DNA of 64,000 nt, taken from positions 96,473,621 through 96,537,620 of the forward strand of contig CM028381.1 of assembly GCA_013146195.2 (NCBI GenBank), in the 5' to 3' direction. The stretch comes from Codonopsis lanceolata. Taxonomy: Eukaryota; Streptophyta; Magnoliopsida; Asterales; Campanulaceae. The first letter of the stretch is position 1; the number at the start of each line of letters is the position of its first letter. The position numbers were made by a program, and so were the translations under genes. This document shows, one piece after another, positions 46,999 to 59,731 of the stretch. Under the pieces are notes generated by a model. That model saw only the letters and a program-made list of their open reading frames with translations. It was not told the DNA's origin and made no database searches.

Positions 46999-47925
46999 AT
47001 ATGAAGATAATATTAATAAAATATTTTTTTATTTATTGTTATAATGTTATATTTCTATATACAAAATAAATTTTTTAAAGAAAGCTATTTATTTAACGTT
47101 ATTATGTACATAAAAGTGTATATACATTTTTAAACCTAATAAGAGGGTCTATTTGAAATTTTCAGAACTTAATGGGTAGTGAAAATCCTAATAAAAGTTA
47201 GATAGTTAACTAAATAGGGAGCAATATGATACTTTTTATAGGCCATTTATCGTAGTCCAAAAATTTAAATGAGCAAATTGTATATTTTATTATTATGTCC
47301 AACAGATTCATTGACTAAGTTCTTCATTTTTCTTCATCTTCTTGAATTTATAGCACATTTTAATTTCTTAACTCATTTATTTTAGCTTGTTCACTCGTAA
47401 TTACTAAACACGCTATCGATTTGCTTAATATCTCAATACACACCAGTAAATCTATTTTTATAATTACAAGTTTTCGTATACATCTAAAAATGTCTGCTCA
47501 AACATATTTTTAGTCACTCATCTTAGTAAGAGTATTTTTATCTCATTCAAAAATATTTGACAACATTTGTAACGGAAATGAGAATCCGACTTAAAAATAG
47601 ACATATGAGATGGAATAAATATAATTCAAAGATGTAGGATCTAACTTAAAGTTAAGTACAAGTTGAAGGACCAAATTATTATTTAATTATTCATGAAATT
47701 GATTAGCCCATGACAAATTTAATTATTTAACATTATTCAATGGTGAGTGATTTATTAAATTTAGGGTTATTTTTGTACAAATATTATCATTTATAATTAT
47801 AAATTTACTTGTTTGTCTTTAAATAAATGGTGAATGATTTATTAGATAAAAGTTAATTTTATCGATACATTAATTTTTAAGAAACAACTCACACTTTTAT
47901 AGCAAAGATAGATAAGTTATTTGCC
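46999..47925. other. AT-rich intergenic DNA
   Basis: No ORF, repeat or structured motif could be supported in this stretch. Confidence 0.5.
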
Positions 47926-47927
47926 TC

Positions 47928-48185
47928 TCCTCAACTTGATATGATAGGCACCAGATGTGTCAAGACTTTGTAAAAACATTTCTCAAGGTTATGTATTAAG
48001 ATGACCACTTATTTATCTTTATTTTGGTTAATAAATTTATGAGGGTGCTGACCCACATTTCTTAAAGAAAAGAAAAGAAAAGGAATAAGCTTCGTATGAG
48101 AGCAACACAGATGGGACATGATACAAAACTCTAAGCCTGCCGTTAAGTTTTATAACTTCACATGCAGGGTTAGTTGTGAAAATCA
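47928..48185 (+). repeat. Direct repeat, left copy (partner at 63545-63856)
   Basis: Shares 'cctcaacttgat', 'gactttgtaaaaacatt', 'aatttatgagggtg' and 'gttaagttttataacttca' in the same order and strand with 63545-63856. The right copy has about 55 extra bases in the middle. Confidence 0.8.
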
Positions 48186-48262
48186 AGATCAGAAACAGAA
48201 AAACAATCCTTTGGCTCTGTTTTCTTTAGTGATTTAGTTTTGTGATTTTGAAATATGTAAGA

Positions 48263-48402
48263 GAGAAGTATAGGCATCTATGCTGTATTGTGCCGCATTT
48301 CTTGCTGCTTCAAGATCTTTGAGACTTGAGAGTGATGCACCCATCATCCCTCATCCCCAAACATATGATTCACAGCTTCCCTCCTATTTGATTTGATTTT
48401 TT
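48263..48402 (+). repeat. Duplicated segment, left fragment (empty copy at 33013-33145)
   Basis: 'ggcatctatgctgtattgtg' and 'aagattcacagcttc'-type sequence match the 33-kb copy closely. It is cut at 48402 by the LINE fragment and resumes at about 49014. Confidence 0.85.
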
Positions 48403-48885
48403 ATTTTTTTGATAAATAAGAGTATTAGTATTATATACAAAGAGGTCAAAACAAGTGACGCATCCTTTGTACGCCGGAAGTATACCAAAGCCCACACAAA
48501 CTAATCAAATCGGAAGGAGTTTACAAATTCCACAAAAGAAATACTAGAACTAGGACCAAATCGATTGAATCAGAACACCAAAATTACAAATTATGTAGCA
48601 AATTGTTCTTTAACCAGTCCATATTCCCTTCCACAGTTTCAAAAACCCTTCTATTCTTTTTTTTTTTCTCCTAAGGGGGGCATGGGAAGGGATCGAACCT
48701 GAGACCTCACACTTTGTGAAGCCTCATGTCTACCACTGGGCCACCACCCCTTTGGGGCAAACCCTTCTATTCACTTCCTTCCAAATGGCCCAATAAACCC
48801 CCCAGATGAACAGCTCCCAAATACCGTTTCTTCTCCTCCTTTTGTACATAGACCAGCTCAAAGAACAATTTGCTTTCAGATTTTA
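48403..48885 (-). pseudogene. Truncated L1-type LINE, 3' end
   Basis: Read on the - strand a frame gives 'WELFIWGVYWAIWKEVNRR' then VFE, the C-terminal WxxWKExNxRxFE motif of plant L1 reverse-transcriptase proteins. A 3' UTR and an A-rich tail follow, ending at 48403 (seen on + as 'gattttttattttttt'). A SINE is inserted right after the 'NRRV' codons. The 5' limit (about 48885) is approximate. Confidence 0.7.
48657..48758 (-). mobile_element. tRNA-derived SINE
   Basis: About 102 bp with a tRNA-like head. The - strand has GTGGCCCAGTGGTAGAC (A-box type) and GGTTCGATCCC (B-box type) about 40 bases apart, and ends in a poly(A) tail. It is flanked by a perfect 14-bp duplication AAACCCTTCTATTC (48643-48656, 48759-48772), the mark of LINE-driven insertion. 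The internal boxes would bind RNA polymerase III factors. It sits in the LINE fragment; a second copy is at 61216-61312. Confidence 0.92.
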
Positions 48886-49157
48886 TGACCTTCCCTGAAT
48901 TTGCAGTCTGACCCCTTCAGCTTCCAAGATGTCTTCCAATATTGACAAATAACCCCCGAACTTGTAGAAACACTTTTTACGGCTAGTCAGGTGCGTATCA
49001 TAGAAGAAGACAATGCATGTAGTATACGTATTTAGGTTATCTTCTATAAGATGGGAAGGAAAAGGGGTCTTTTTTATCATCTTATGTCAAAGATCAAAAC
49101 TAGACTATCTTCTCCTTTTGAATATGGGTCTTGGGAACATTTATCCAAGCTGGCAAT

Positions 49158-50422
49158 TGTTAGTCCTAAAGGGCACAATACTAGGCTAGAAGGGGGGGTG
49201 AATAACCTAGTTACACTTTAAAACTTTTCATGAGAGTTCCTAAACTAAGTACTAACAACCTATTGAAAAGGTTGAAGTAACAGAAGACTTGTAAGGAAGA
49301 CAGACTAAGTCTGCTAGTGAAACACTACCAGTAGACTTAGTTGTTCACTTAAGTTTGATGCTCAAGGGAATAAGTTAAATAGCAGATAATTAAATCAAAC
49401 AGTAAATAAGAGAACACAAAGAACACATGTATTTTGATATGGTTCGTACTATAAAGAGTACTACGTCCACTACCAAAGCAGTCAATCTTGGATTTGAAAG
49501 TGCACTATGTTTTCAACTAATTCTATTACATAAATCTCTAATGGATCGTGTACAAGATATTTAACTTGTGTTTGGTGGGTGGTAGTGAATATCTCGGAAA
49601 CATAATATCCACTGTGCTAGAAGAACAATTAATGAATACAACAAGAGGAAGTAAATAGATAGCAATAAATATGCAGTCTTCTTATTGTTATTGAGGACTT
49701 CGTTGATCAGTTTACAATCTCTTGAATACACTAAGTAAGATGGCTTGATGTTGTTGAATAAGTTTAGAGCATTAATTACTTCAAGTCTTCAATGACAGAA
49801 TTTATATACAAGCATCCTTAAGACCGTTGGAGAAGATGAAGTGAGTAACAACTCTATTAGGTTGGATGCATTAAATTCAAGGAGTTGTATGTTGACTTCT
49901 TCAACTAGAACTGATCAAGGTATGGAGAAGAGCAGTTACTGAAATGAGCAGGTGGAAGACAACAGAGCTGCAGACCTGCAGTAATTGGTACAGTCTGTAT
50001 GTGTTGGACTGAATACCTAATCTGTCTAGATCAGGAGGTGAAACTCTTCATTCTTCAAAAAAGATGGAAAGGCGTGTTCCTTGAATTCGGGAGTCAATCG
50101 TTGAAGGATTAATTCAAACTGATATTATATAAGTATCTGAATTAATAATCCTTTTGATGAGTGATGAGCTGGACATCCTGATACACGTCATACTGTTGTT
50201 CGAAGGCAGATAAGGTCTGCTAGTGAAGGTTGCTGGTGAAGCCTTTGCCAAAGTTTTCTAGTGAGGACTGCCGAAACCTATGAAGTCTAAATAACTATTC
50301 TAAAGGCAAAGTTCTATACACAGTTGCTACGCTAACTGGTACGCAACCCATTTAGCCACTAAGTATAGAAACTAATGTAATGTATAAGCAAATGCAAATC
50401 TAAATACAAATAAGAAACAACA
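49158..50422 (-). repeat. 3' LTR of the SIRE-type element (complete)
   Basis: 1265 bp; on the - strand it starts TGTTGTTTCTTATTTG and ends GGACTAACA. It joins host DNA at 49157 and the polypurine tract at 50423. A C-rich 'ttcacccccccttctagcc' lies near its terminus. Confidence 0.9.
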
Positions 50423-50434
50423 ATCTCCTCCTAT
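50423..50434 (-). other. Polypurine tract of the SIRE-type element
   Basis: On the - strand ATAGGAGGAGAT lies directly before the 3' LTR start TGTTGTTTC. Confidence 0.85.
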
Positions 50435-50798
50435 TTGCATATGGAGGTTTATGGATAGATAATAGTATGTCGGAAGAGATCAAATTTTTATAACAACAGA
50501 CATGCCTCTATCAATAAAGAGCATCTCAAGAGTAAAAGTTAATCTAAGTGCTTACAACAAAAGAGATTTAAACAGAAGACATTTTTGAAAAGAAGATACT
50601 AAAGTATTTCAAACAAGAAGTTAATATTAATAGAGTTTTCAAAAAAAAAGATAGATATAAAGGTTAAGGATTTAAATGATACAAGCTACCATGGTTTTTT
50701 TTTCCTTTTCCTTTGTCTGCTCTGTCAGCTACTTCCCTTTCTTGGCATAGACGCCCGAGTTCTTCAACTCTTCTAGCATACTCTTCATCATATACATT

Positions 50799-53703
50799 CT
50801 ATTGTCTGACAGATCGAGAACGATAGTCAAGTTCTTCACGAAGTCTGTTGTTCTCGTCCATCAGAACTCGATTCATAGACCGCAATTGTCTCTCCTCCGT
50901 GATGGCCTGATCACGTTCGCGCTCAACTGTAATCTGATCATGTGCTGCAGAAAGAGCTTGATCATTGAGTTCTAACACAGGAGGGCGGTTGTGACCAAGA
51001 TAGAGGGTGATGCTGTGAAAGAGCTGGTAGAAGAAAGTTGAGCAGAGACAGACACACTCATTCCATTGAGCTTCCAAGTTGATCTTCGGGTCAGTAGACT
51101 CGTGCCTGTCCTCTCCAAATCTAGTCCAAACATACTTTTGAAATTAACGGAGGACGCTGGTATTCCTGGCAGCATCCTTGGATGATGCAGTCAATATCTC
51201 AGCAGTAGCAGTGGAGATACTTGTTAATTCTCCAAGTCTGGTGTAGATGGCATCCAGTCTGTTTAATATGTCTTCATTTGCTGGGTTGGAGGGAGTGGGG
51301 TCGAGGTCTACGTGGACTTGCTCAGCAGAAGATGAGGTGGAGATAAAAGCAGTAGCAGCAGTAGGTCGGAAGGGCTGCTGGAGGGGTGGAGTGAGAGATG
51401 TGGAGGTTGAGGACGAATCAAAAGAGGGTAGCATGGGTGTGGAAGAGGAAGAAATGGGTAAGTGGGTGAAGAATGGGGAGTTGGGGGAATTTCAATGTCT
51501 GTGTCCGAATGATCACAGACATTGGAAGATGTATGGATTGGGTCAGTTGAGAACCAGAAAGAATGAGGGGGATAGGAAGGGTCTTCTGGTCTTGATGGTT
51601 TGGGTTCTGGTGGAGGGGGAGCAGGCTTGGGGAAGAGTTCTGCTACTGACGAAAGCTCAAATATGAACTTTGTAGCAGTAGAGGATAGGATGGGGGATAC
51701 CATGGTGTGAATATGTAAGGAATGGATGGGTTTGGCTCGGATGGTGAAGTGATAGGGGATGAAAAGGGTTTTGTTGGATTGGAATGGGTGATGGTGGAGT
51801 TGGATTGGGTGAGTAGTTGAAGGGAGATGGTGGTGTTTGGTCAGGAGAACGGGTAGGCTCCTCTTGAAGGATAGATTCCTCCGGAGGGGTAGGCGCTCTT
51901 CCTAAGGAGATGACTCAATAGGAATGGTTGAAGAGGGGATGGAATTTTGGTTGCCAGTAGACTTCCTTTTATGCCTCAACGGCTGGACAAGAGAGAAGAC
52001 TGCTGGTGGCTGGGTTGATAGGCCTTTGCATTTTGGGCTTAGGTGAGAGTTGGTCAAAAGAGGGTTTTCTTTTAAGGGTTTGGGTTGGCTTGGGAGAAGA
52101 TGTTTTTGGTTCAGGTAGGGATGGGGGTTGAGAGGTTGAGATTTGTCCAACAATAGAGGATGAATTACTAGCAGACCTTGCAACACGTGGCCTTCAGTTC
52201 TGCCCTTATCCATTCCGCATGAAGCTCTTCAATTTCAGCTTCATGCCTTGCCTGAGCAGCTTTCTTCTTCTTGGTAACAAGCTCAACTTCATCTGGCGAG
52301 AAACCAATAGCTTTCTTAGCTTGCGTGATCTTAAAGCGCTTGACCAATTTATCTGACTCATCGGCCAACAACTTTGCCTCAAAAAGGACTTCCCTGGCAA
52401 AAGTAGTGCCAACTGGGTTGTTCCTTTTCTCCTTCCCTGCTTGCCCAATAGCACGGACTGCAGCTCTGGCAGCATCAAAGGCAGCCATGTCGAAGTACCT
52501 GACTATCATAGGGGAGGGATGAGCAATCATCTCTAGGGAGATCTTGGAAAGCCCTTTCTAATGTCTCCGCTTGTTCTCGTGCTCAAAATATTTGGTGAAG
52601 AAGGTAGCAGTGAATTGCTTATCTTTTGTCACCTTCCTCAGCTCCGTCGGCTCAACAGCAGAGTTGATCTCTGGAGTGTCCCTTAGTAGGGCATTGATCA
52701 AGCCGGACAAAAGGCCACTTGTTGTATGGGCTAGCCTTGACAGAAGAGACGCGATCACATAGCTCTTTGTAGATGAGGGCGTTGTAGCTCAGATGAATCT
52801 CCTCTGGTGGATGGCGCTTGAAAGAGTGAGTTGTTGAGAGGTGAAGACATCATGTGAGCCATTCTTGAAATGGAATGACTTTTCAGCTGGTGGCTTCAAT
52901 AGTAAACATCCAAGGGAAAGATGTTTTACAGCATCTTTCCTTGGGGTTCCCTTGGAGTATTTGTTCCTCTCATTGCTTCCCAGGCTGCATCAGCCTCAGC
53001 ATTAGACAGCTCGTTGTTGCCACTGTAGTGGACCTCAAGCAGATAGAATCTATCTCTCCATCCTATGGTAGAACTCCTTAGCAAGCAGATTGTTGTAAGC
53101 AGTATCGTGGAGCAGAAGAGGGGAGAATCCATGAGACGTCCATGTCTTCTCACATCTTTGCTCCGGCGGCGAAGGTGCGAACATAATCCAACTCGATGCA
53201 CATCCCAGGGAGATATATGTTGGCGGAAGTTCTGGACAATGTCATGAGGGGCTGGATAGAGAGGAAATCCAGGAAGGTTGATATAAGAATCTGGGGCAAT
53301 TATTTCCTCAGGGTCTGTAACCTTTCCCTTGTTCTTGAGTGAACTAGATTTAACGGTTGATTTCACCTGCAAAAACTATTCAAAAATTAGGGTTTTTTTC
53401 CCTAAATAGAATAAACAATCAAATATTTCATTTTGAAAATATATATATTTAAATAAAGTTGAAACCCTTAAATGTTTTGAATGCAATTTTACAGAAAAAC
53501 AAGAATGGATATATCTCAAAGAAATAAATATTTTAAGCACAGAGATAACCAAAGGTTTCAAGGTTTTTCGAAAACACAAAAATGGCAGAAAACAAAAGTT
53601 ACGCAAAACTTCTTTTCACATTCCTCAAAAACACAACCAAAATGAAATATAAATTATACACAGTATATTCGAAGATTCAGAGAAGGATTGGAGTGCTTAC
53701 CAT
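50799..53703 (-). pseudogene. Extra (env-like) ORF region downstream of pol, frameshifted
   Basis: Three coding stretches on the - strand. 53372-52926 has PEEIIAPDSYINLPGF, then 'NAEADAAWEAMRG'. 52530-52168 is Lys/Glu/Ala-rich helical, with 'FKITQAKKAIGFSPDEVELV'. About 52213-50799 is Pro/Ser-rich, ending in a coiled coil (ERERDQAITEERQLRSMNRV). A possible one-codon first exon, ATG at 53701-53703 followed by GTAAGC, could splice to the acceptor TTTTGCAG before 53366, in frame. Position and length fit the env-like gene of SIRE elements. I see no signal peptide or clear membrane segment, so a viral-type role is not supported. Confidence 0.6.
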
Positions 53704-54096
53704 TGTCGCTTGAATCGAAAAGGAAAAGGACTGAAGAAGAAAAAAAGGCAGTTGCATAGAAAAAAGGGTTTTTGCAAAGAAGGAGAGAGAGTTAGAAGGT
53801 TGGTAGAAGTTTTTGAAAATGGCGGTTCATTGTCTATATAAAGAAAAAAAACACTTTATTGATGAGTGGATGGATGATTGAAAAATGTCTTTCACAGAGC
53901 ACTCATTTAGATATTTTGAAACTTAACAGTGAAAAGTGAATTTTAACCCTTTTAAGTTTTCAAAAAGTTTTACCTTCTATTTAACTTTAACTGAAATACT
54001 AACCTGGACTTAACGCTTTTGAGCTTTAAACATACAATAGAGTTAGTAACAATTAAAGTCTACTAGTATGAATCAACTTTAAACTTAAAAATAAAT

Positions 54097-55748
54097 TTAA
54101 GTTGTAGGATCGATCATACCAAGACCTTTCCTTAAATAAGCAAACCTGGTAGCATCCAGTGGCTTGGTGAGAATGTCAGTCAAATTGATGTTCAGTTGGA
54201 ACATATTACAAACTGATGTTACCTTTTTCCACATGATCTGTGAGGATGTAGGTAGCATATCCATGTGTTTTGTCTTTGAGTGGATCACTGGATTCTTTGA
54301 GACTGAAATTGCAGAAGTGTTGTCACACATAATTGGACAATTTGTAGTCTTGATGTTGTAGTCCACTAGTTGTTGCTTCATCCAAAGTAGTTGAGAGCAA
54401 CAACTGCTGGCAGCAATGTATTATGTCTTTGTGGTTGAATTTGCAACTGAGTCTTGCTTCTTGCATGACCATGAGACAAGTATATTTCCAAAAAATTGAC
54501 AGGTCCCACCGATGCTTCTTCTACTCACTTTGCAGGCTGCATAGTCAGCATCTGAGTATCCAACTAGATCAAAGTTGTTCCTTTTTGAGTACCAGATACC
54601 CAGATTTATAGTTGTGGATACATATCTGATGACACGTTTAGCAGCTAGCAAATGTGATTCCATTGGATCTGCCTAAAATCTAGCATAAATATAGATAGCA
54701 AACATTATATCAGGTCTACTGGCAGTAATGTGAAGAAGTGAACCTATGATTCCTCGATACTTGATCATGCTCTCTTGGTTTCCCTTCTCATTTTTTTGTC
54801 GACATTGGTGTCTCGAATCCTTTAGCTGAATCGAGACCAAATTTCTTGATAAGTTCATTTGCATATTTGGTTTGGCTGATGAAGATCCCATCTGAAGTCT
54901 GTTGGATTTGAAGTCCTAGTGAGCTCTCCCATCATGCTCATCTCGAACTTTCTTTGCATCAGCTTTTCGAATCTTTTGCACATGCTTTTATTTGTAGATC
55001 CAAAGAAGATGTCGTTCACATAGATCTGTACCAGCAGAGAATGACCTTTGTGCTTCAGGATGAACAATTAAGAATTTGATTTATGTATATTCTTCCTCTC
55101 ACGAATCCTTGTTCAATTAAGAATTTGATAGAGTTTCATACCAAGCTGTGGGAGTTTTTTTAAGACCGTAAAGTGCTTTCTTGAGTTGATATACTTGATC
55201 CTCTTTGTCTTTGATGAGAAAACCTAGAGACTGTTCAACGTATACTGTTTCTTGAAGATCGCCATCGAGAAAAGAACTTTTCACATCCATATGATACACT
55301 TTGAAGTCCATGAACGACACATAAGCTAGAAAGAGTCTAATTACCTCTAACCTAGCAACAGAGCAAACATTTCATCGTAATCAATTCCTTCTTCCTGTTG
55401 GTAGCCTTGAGCAATCAACCTAGCTTTGTTTCTTGTAACATTCCCGTCTTCATCTCTCTTGTTTCTGAATACCCATTTGGTGTCTGTGACTGGATGACCA
55501 ATATGCCTTTGAACTAAGCTCCTTACTTTGCATCTTTCAAACTGGTTCAGCTTTTTGCATAGCGTCAATCCAGTAGTGGCCTTCAATAGCTTCATCAATC
55601 TTCTTTGGCTCGATCTCAGATACGAATGTGAATGCAAACATAGTCTCATTTCGAACACTTCTTCTAGTACGAACTCATGTGTTGAGATCACCAATAATTT
55701 GAGAGATAGGGTGACCTCTTGCTTCAATAATCGCTGGAGGAAGATCAC
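54097..55748 (-). pseudogene. SIRE-type reverse transcriptase and RNase H (decayed)
   Basis: Reverse transcriptase begins in 55748-55347 with TKWVFRNKRDEDGNVTRNKA and LIAQGYQQEEGIDYDE. It continues in 55320-55117 (HMDVKSSFLDGDLQETVY, LKKALYGLKK) and 55067-54855. There the catalytic YVDD reads YVND, a substitution of an essential Asp. 54891-54673 has 'GSLLHITASRPDI'. RNase H covers 54663-54097, with GYSDADYAAC and MCDNTSAISVSKNP, ending 'DILTKPLDATRF'. Frame breaks separate each piece. A short repeated 'caattaagaatttgat' occurs at 55067 and 55110, next to a break, suggesting a small duplication. Confidence 0.9.
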
Positions 55749-55766
55749 TTCTAGTGGGTTCTTCCC

Positions 55767-57389
55767 TTAAGAATTCTTGAGTAAAGGGAGAAAGTGATTC
55801 ACCAAAATCAAGTTCAAAAGAGGTTGATTCTTCGTGACTTTCATTTTCTGGTGAAGAAGAAGGATGTGTGATCTGCAAAGGTGTTTGAGGTAAAACAGAA
55901 GAGATTGTTTAGGATCAACAGAAGAGTTTGAGGAGACACCAGTAAGGTTAAAGTCTACTGGTGCCGGGTTCGGAGGAATTAGAGATGCTACTGTTGCAGG
56001 ATTCTGTGGAGTTGAAGTAGTAGAAGCTTGATTTGTACCTGTCTCAACATCATCAGAATCATCAGCAAAATTTGGAGCCACTTGTGGCTCTAATAAATCA
56101 TATTCATCAAAAGTAACATGCACATATTCAATAATTTTCAAATAAGTTTTGTTAAATATGCAAAATGTTTTTAAATGATATGAATAGTCCAGAAAAATTC
56201 CTTCGTCTGATTTTGAATCAAATTTGCCTTTATATTCTTTTCTATTATAAAGAATAAAACATTTACAGCCAAATATTTTGAAAAATCCTACATTTGGGGC
56301 TCTTCCTCTCTATATTGCATATGTAGTTTTATTATGAAACTTGTTTACCAGGAATCGATTCTGGGTGAAGCAAGCAGAGTTGACATCTTCTGCCCAGAAG
56401 TACTTCAGAAAATTAGGTTCTGCCAGTATAGTTCTTCCTGCTTCAATAAGTGTTCTGTTCTTTCGTTCAGCTACACCATTTTGTTGAGAAGTCCCAACAG
56501 CAGAGAAGTTGTGGTCGATCCTGTGGTCATCACAATATATTTCAACACAGTTGTTCTTGAATTCGATGTCGTTGTCTGATCTGATGTCACTTATATCTTC
56601 AAGCTTTTGAGTTTGAAGTCTTCATAATAGAGTGGTGACCAGATCGTATGTCTAATATTTTGATGTCATTGTTTCAATCCAAGTGAATCCTGAGTAGGCA
56701 TCAACTACTACAAGTGTGTACTTATCTCCAGAGATACTGACAGTAGTGATTGGTCCAAAGAGATCCATGTGCAGAAGTTGAAGAGGTCTGGAAGTTGACA
56801 TAACAGGCTTGCTCTTGAAGGAATACTTGGAAAGTTTTCCTAGTTGACAAGGTTTACAACTTCTGTCGTGGTCGGCAGACACCGTAGGTAGACCTTTAAC
56901 AAGTCCATCTTTTGAGAGCTTGGAGAAGTACTTGAAGTTGAAGTGACTCAAACGCTTGTGCCAAAGCCAGTTGTTGTCACGAATGTTGTTGGCAACTAGG
57001 GAAAGGCTTGACGATCTTCCAAGTAAGTTTAAGTCCACGACATATATGTTTCCTTGTCTATTGTCGGTCAGCAGAGTTGAGCAGGATTCACTATCTTTGA
57101 TGAGACATTGGTTGGAGGAGAATTGACAGATAAGACCCTTGTCGCAGAATTGGGATATGCTCAAGAGATTATGTTTTAAGCCATTCACTAGAGAAACTTT
57201 GTTGATGGAGAGATTTCCTGTAGTGATTGAGTCATGCCCAATTGTCTTCCCTCTTGTATTGTCGCCAAATATCACCATCGAACCTTTAGCTTCAGCTATA
57301 TCTGAAAGTAGACTTCTATTCCCTGTCACGTGTCTTGAACAACCACTATCGAGGTACCAGATGTCCTTTTCTTTTGAATTTATATCCAT
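55767..57389 (-). pseudogene. SIRE-type protease and integrase (decayed)
   Basis: 57389-56652 starts MDINSKEKDIWYLDSGCSRH, with the aspartic-protease D-S-G intact. The integrase finger (LWHKRLSHF ... CKPCQLGK) and core start MDLFGPITT follow, then DAYSGFTW. After a frame break near 56650 the integrase continues with a DNDIEFKNN strand and QQNGVAERKNRTL, so the D-D-E residues remain visible. The integrase C-terminus and a Pro/Thr/Ser-rich linker extend to 55767. Confidence 0.9.
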
Positions 57390-57470
57390 GAAGCAGACCT
57401 AAAAAAAATCAAGGAAACAAGGTCCCCTTTATTTTCTTTCGGGTCCTGATGATTAGCAACCTTTTGGAAC

Positions 57471-59668
57471 TCATACCTGCCTAACCTTGAGAGAACTAGG
57501 TCTCTCAGATTTTTGTGTAAACCTTAGGAGACATTCTGGGGCCAGATGACCCAAACAATTGCAAGAGTGACAAAGGTGAAAGTTCCATGGAAAATTGTGA
57601 TCTGCTTTTACTGTAGAGTGCTTGTGACTTTTTTTCTTTCCAACATCACTCTTGAGTTCAGCTTGTCTTGTTGACAATAGACTTAAGAGGTTTCTTGTGA
57701 GTGTTCCTGGGTGTATTAACAACAGACCAAGCCTTGGCTAATATGTTATTAGGAGACTTATGAGCATCCACCAGAATTCCCTTAAGCTTAGTATCAGTAA
57801 GCTTGGGAGCCTTGGCCTTTTCATAGACAAACTTAACAGGTACCAGCAGAGATTTCGTTTGTCTAGCACCAGCAGACTTTGCCTTAACAGAGCTGCTATC
57901 GGTACACTTAGATTTCTCTACTGTTTCTTTAACAAGCTTCTCATGAACCAGCTACTATGGCTTTCCCTTTGTGAGCCTTGGGGTAAACGTATGGAACACT
58001 TATATAATCAAGTCCACGTTTACCTTTGTTACCAAAGGTATGTTTGGAGAAGGAAAGATCAACAGCAGTCTTGGAGCATTTGACTTTATGTGTGACAGAA
58101 GAGCTTGCTAAGTTGTGTTCATCATTATAGCCTAAGCCTGATTTGTCTCAATTTGGCTTTTGGCTAAATAGGATTCCTTCAAAGGTTTCCTTGGAGCTGT
58201 TCCAGAAGTCAATGGTCTTTTGCAAGGCCTATTTCTCTTGGTCTAGCCCTTTGATGTGCTCAACTAAGCATTCAACTTTGTCACATAGGAATTTGTTTTC
58301 TCCTTTTACCTTGATTCTTTCTTGTTGACAGTTATTGAGAGTTTGCACCTGAGCTGCCAGCACAGATTTCTCAGCAGCAAGCTTTTCATAGTTCTTCGCA
58401 AGCTTGACATAGGCTACCCTGAAGGTGTTGAACTCCTCAAGCATATCTTGATTATCCTTGAGCAATTCTTCCTTACTGGAGTTATCACAATTGTAGTCAA
58501 CCTCTTCACAAGGAGAAAGTGAGATCTCGACTTCATTTTCAGAGTCATAGGTGTGACTTGATTCTTGAGCTATTAAACATATGTTGGCTTGCTCAAAATC
58601 GTCCTCATCCTCTTCTGAATCAGGCTCAACCCATGTAGCAACCTGCTTTTCTTCAATGTCCTTAGTCAACATACCTCTTTGTTTTCAAAATTTCTTATAA
58701 GGAGGTTTTTGGTATGCTTCAAATTTTGGCTTTGGACATTTGGAAGCAAAATAACCAAGTTTCCTACCGTTGTAACACATAAGCTCATTGTTAGATGAGG
58801 TTTCAGCAATCTTTCTGAAAGGCTGCTGGTGAGTGTCTTTCCTTCCAGATTTTGCAAATTTCTTAAAACATTTTACAAACATAGCAAATTGTTCATCAAA
58901 AAGAAAATTATTTTCGCTGGAGGAAGTGGAGGGTTTGTCATCAACTAGAATATCTTCTTGTACCATGGCTGGCAAGGACAGAGTTTTGAACTGCTTGTCC
59001 TGCTCTAGAGCTTGACTAACCTCAAGCTCATAAACCTTTAAACTTGCATAGAGACTACGAAGAGTCATTACATTCAAGTTCTTAGATTCTTTCATGGCGA
59101 TAGTCTTAACATATCAAAGACTACCTAGGGAGCCTAAAAATCTCATGTTCATTTTCTTTTTGCCATAGGTTTTACCTAGAGAAAAACAACTATTAATTAC
59201 CTCGCTGAAACGATCGTAGGCTTGTCTCAGGGTTTCCTTAGAATCTTTTTTGAATGAGTCGAATTGTTGGATGAAGGTGTACTTCATGTTGTCTCTTGTA
59301 TCTTGGTTTCCTTCCAAGTATTCTACAAGAGCTTCCCACATCTCTTTGGCAGATGTACACCGGATCACTTGTTGATAGGTGCTTGTGATTATGTTTATAG
59401 TTTTACTATCTAGCTCCACTAGCTTTCTTTCATCCTCTGTCCATTTAGATTATTCTTTTGCAACTTCTGGAGGATTACCACTAACGCTTGCAAGAAGATT
59501 GGCCTTCATTAGCACATGACGTCCTTCTAGTACGCATTTTCATAATCTGTTATCAATGGAGTTCATATGACGCATTATCTTATCCTTCCAAATATTGAGA
59601 TGGCCTTCGTCCAATATTGGGACGTGGTTCGCATTTGATGTTGGTAGCATATAATGTGTTTGTGTCAT
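57471..59668 (-). pseudogene. SIRE-type gag (decayed)
   Basis: The start ATG is at 59668 (MTQTHYMLPTSN). Copia gag features follow: 'LNIWKDKIMRH', 'SAKEMWEALVEYLEG', 'TLRQAYDRFSEVI'. The first zinc knuckle near 58765 reads C-YN-G-RKLG-Y-FASK-C, with the second Cys and the His lost. A long helical coiled-coil segment (58672-58229) follows. A second knuckle near 57560, C-HS-C-NCLG-H-LAPE-C, is intact. Several stops and shifts are present. Confidence 0.87.
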
Positions 59669-59724
59669 TGCATATTTATCACTCAAGAGGTTAATCTTGG
59701 AAAAAAATTGTTTTCGAAGAGTTA

Positions 59725-59731
59725 AGCTCTG
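59725..59731 (-). other. Half of a primer-binding site, cut by rearrangement
   Basis: The + strand reads GTTAAGCTCTG then TTGACAAATAACC. In an intact element GCTCTG would continue ATACCA, the iMet-tRNA site. The break falls inside the PBS, and host-flank sequence begins at about 59732. Confidence 0.75.

Noticed and set aside
48657..48758. Genuine tRNA gene
   Set aside because: A- and B-box-like sequences are present, but no cloverleaf acceptor stem is seen; a poly(A) tail and a 14-bp TSD show a SINE.
51247..51703. ORFs on both strands in the Ser/Pro-rich region
   Set aside because: Low-complexity sequence opposite the env-like ORF; the + strand frame is a shadow and the - strand belongs to the decayed retroelement.
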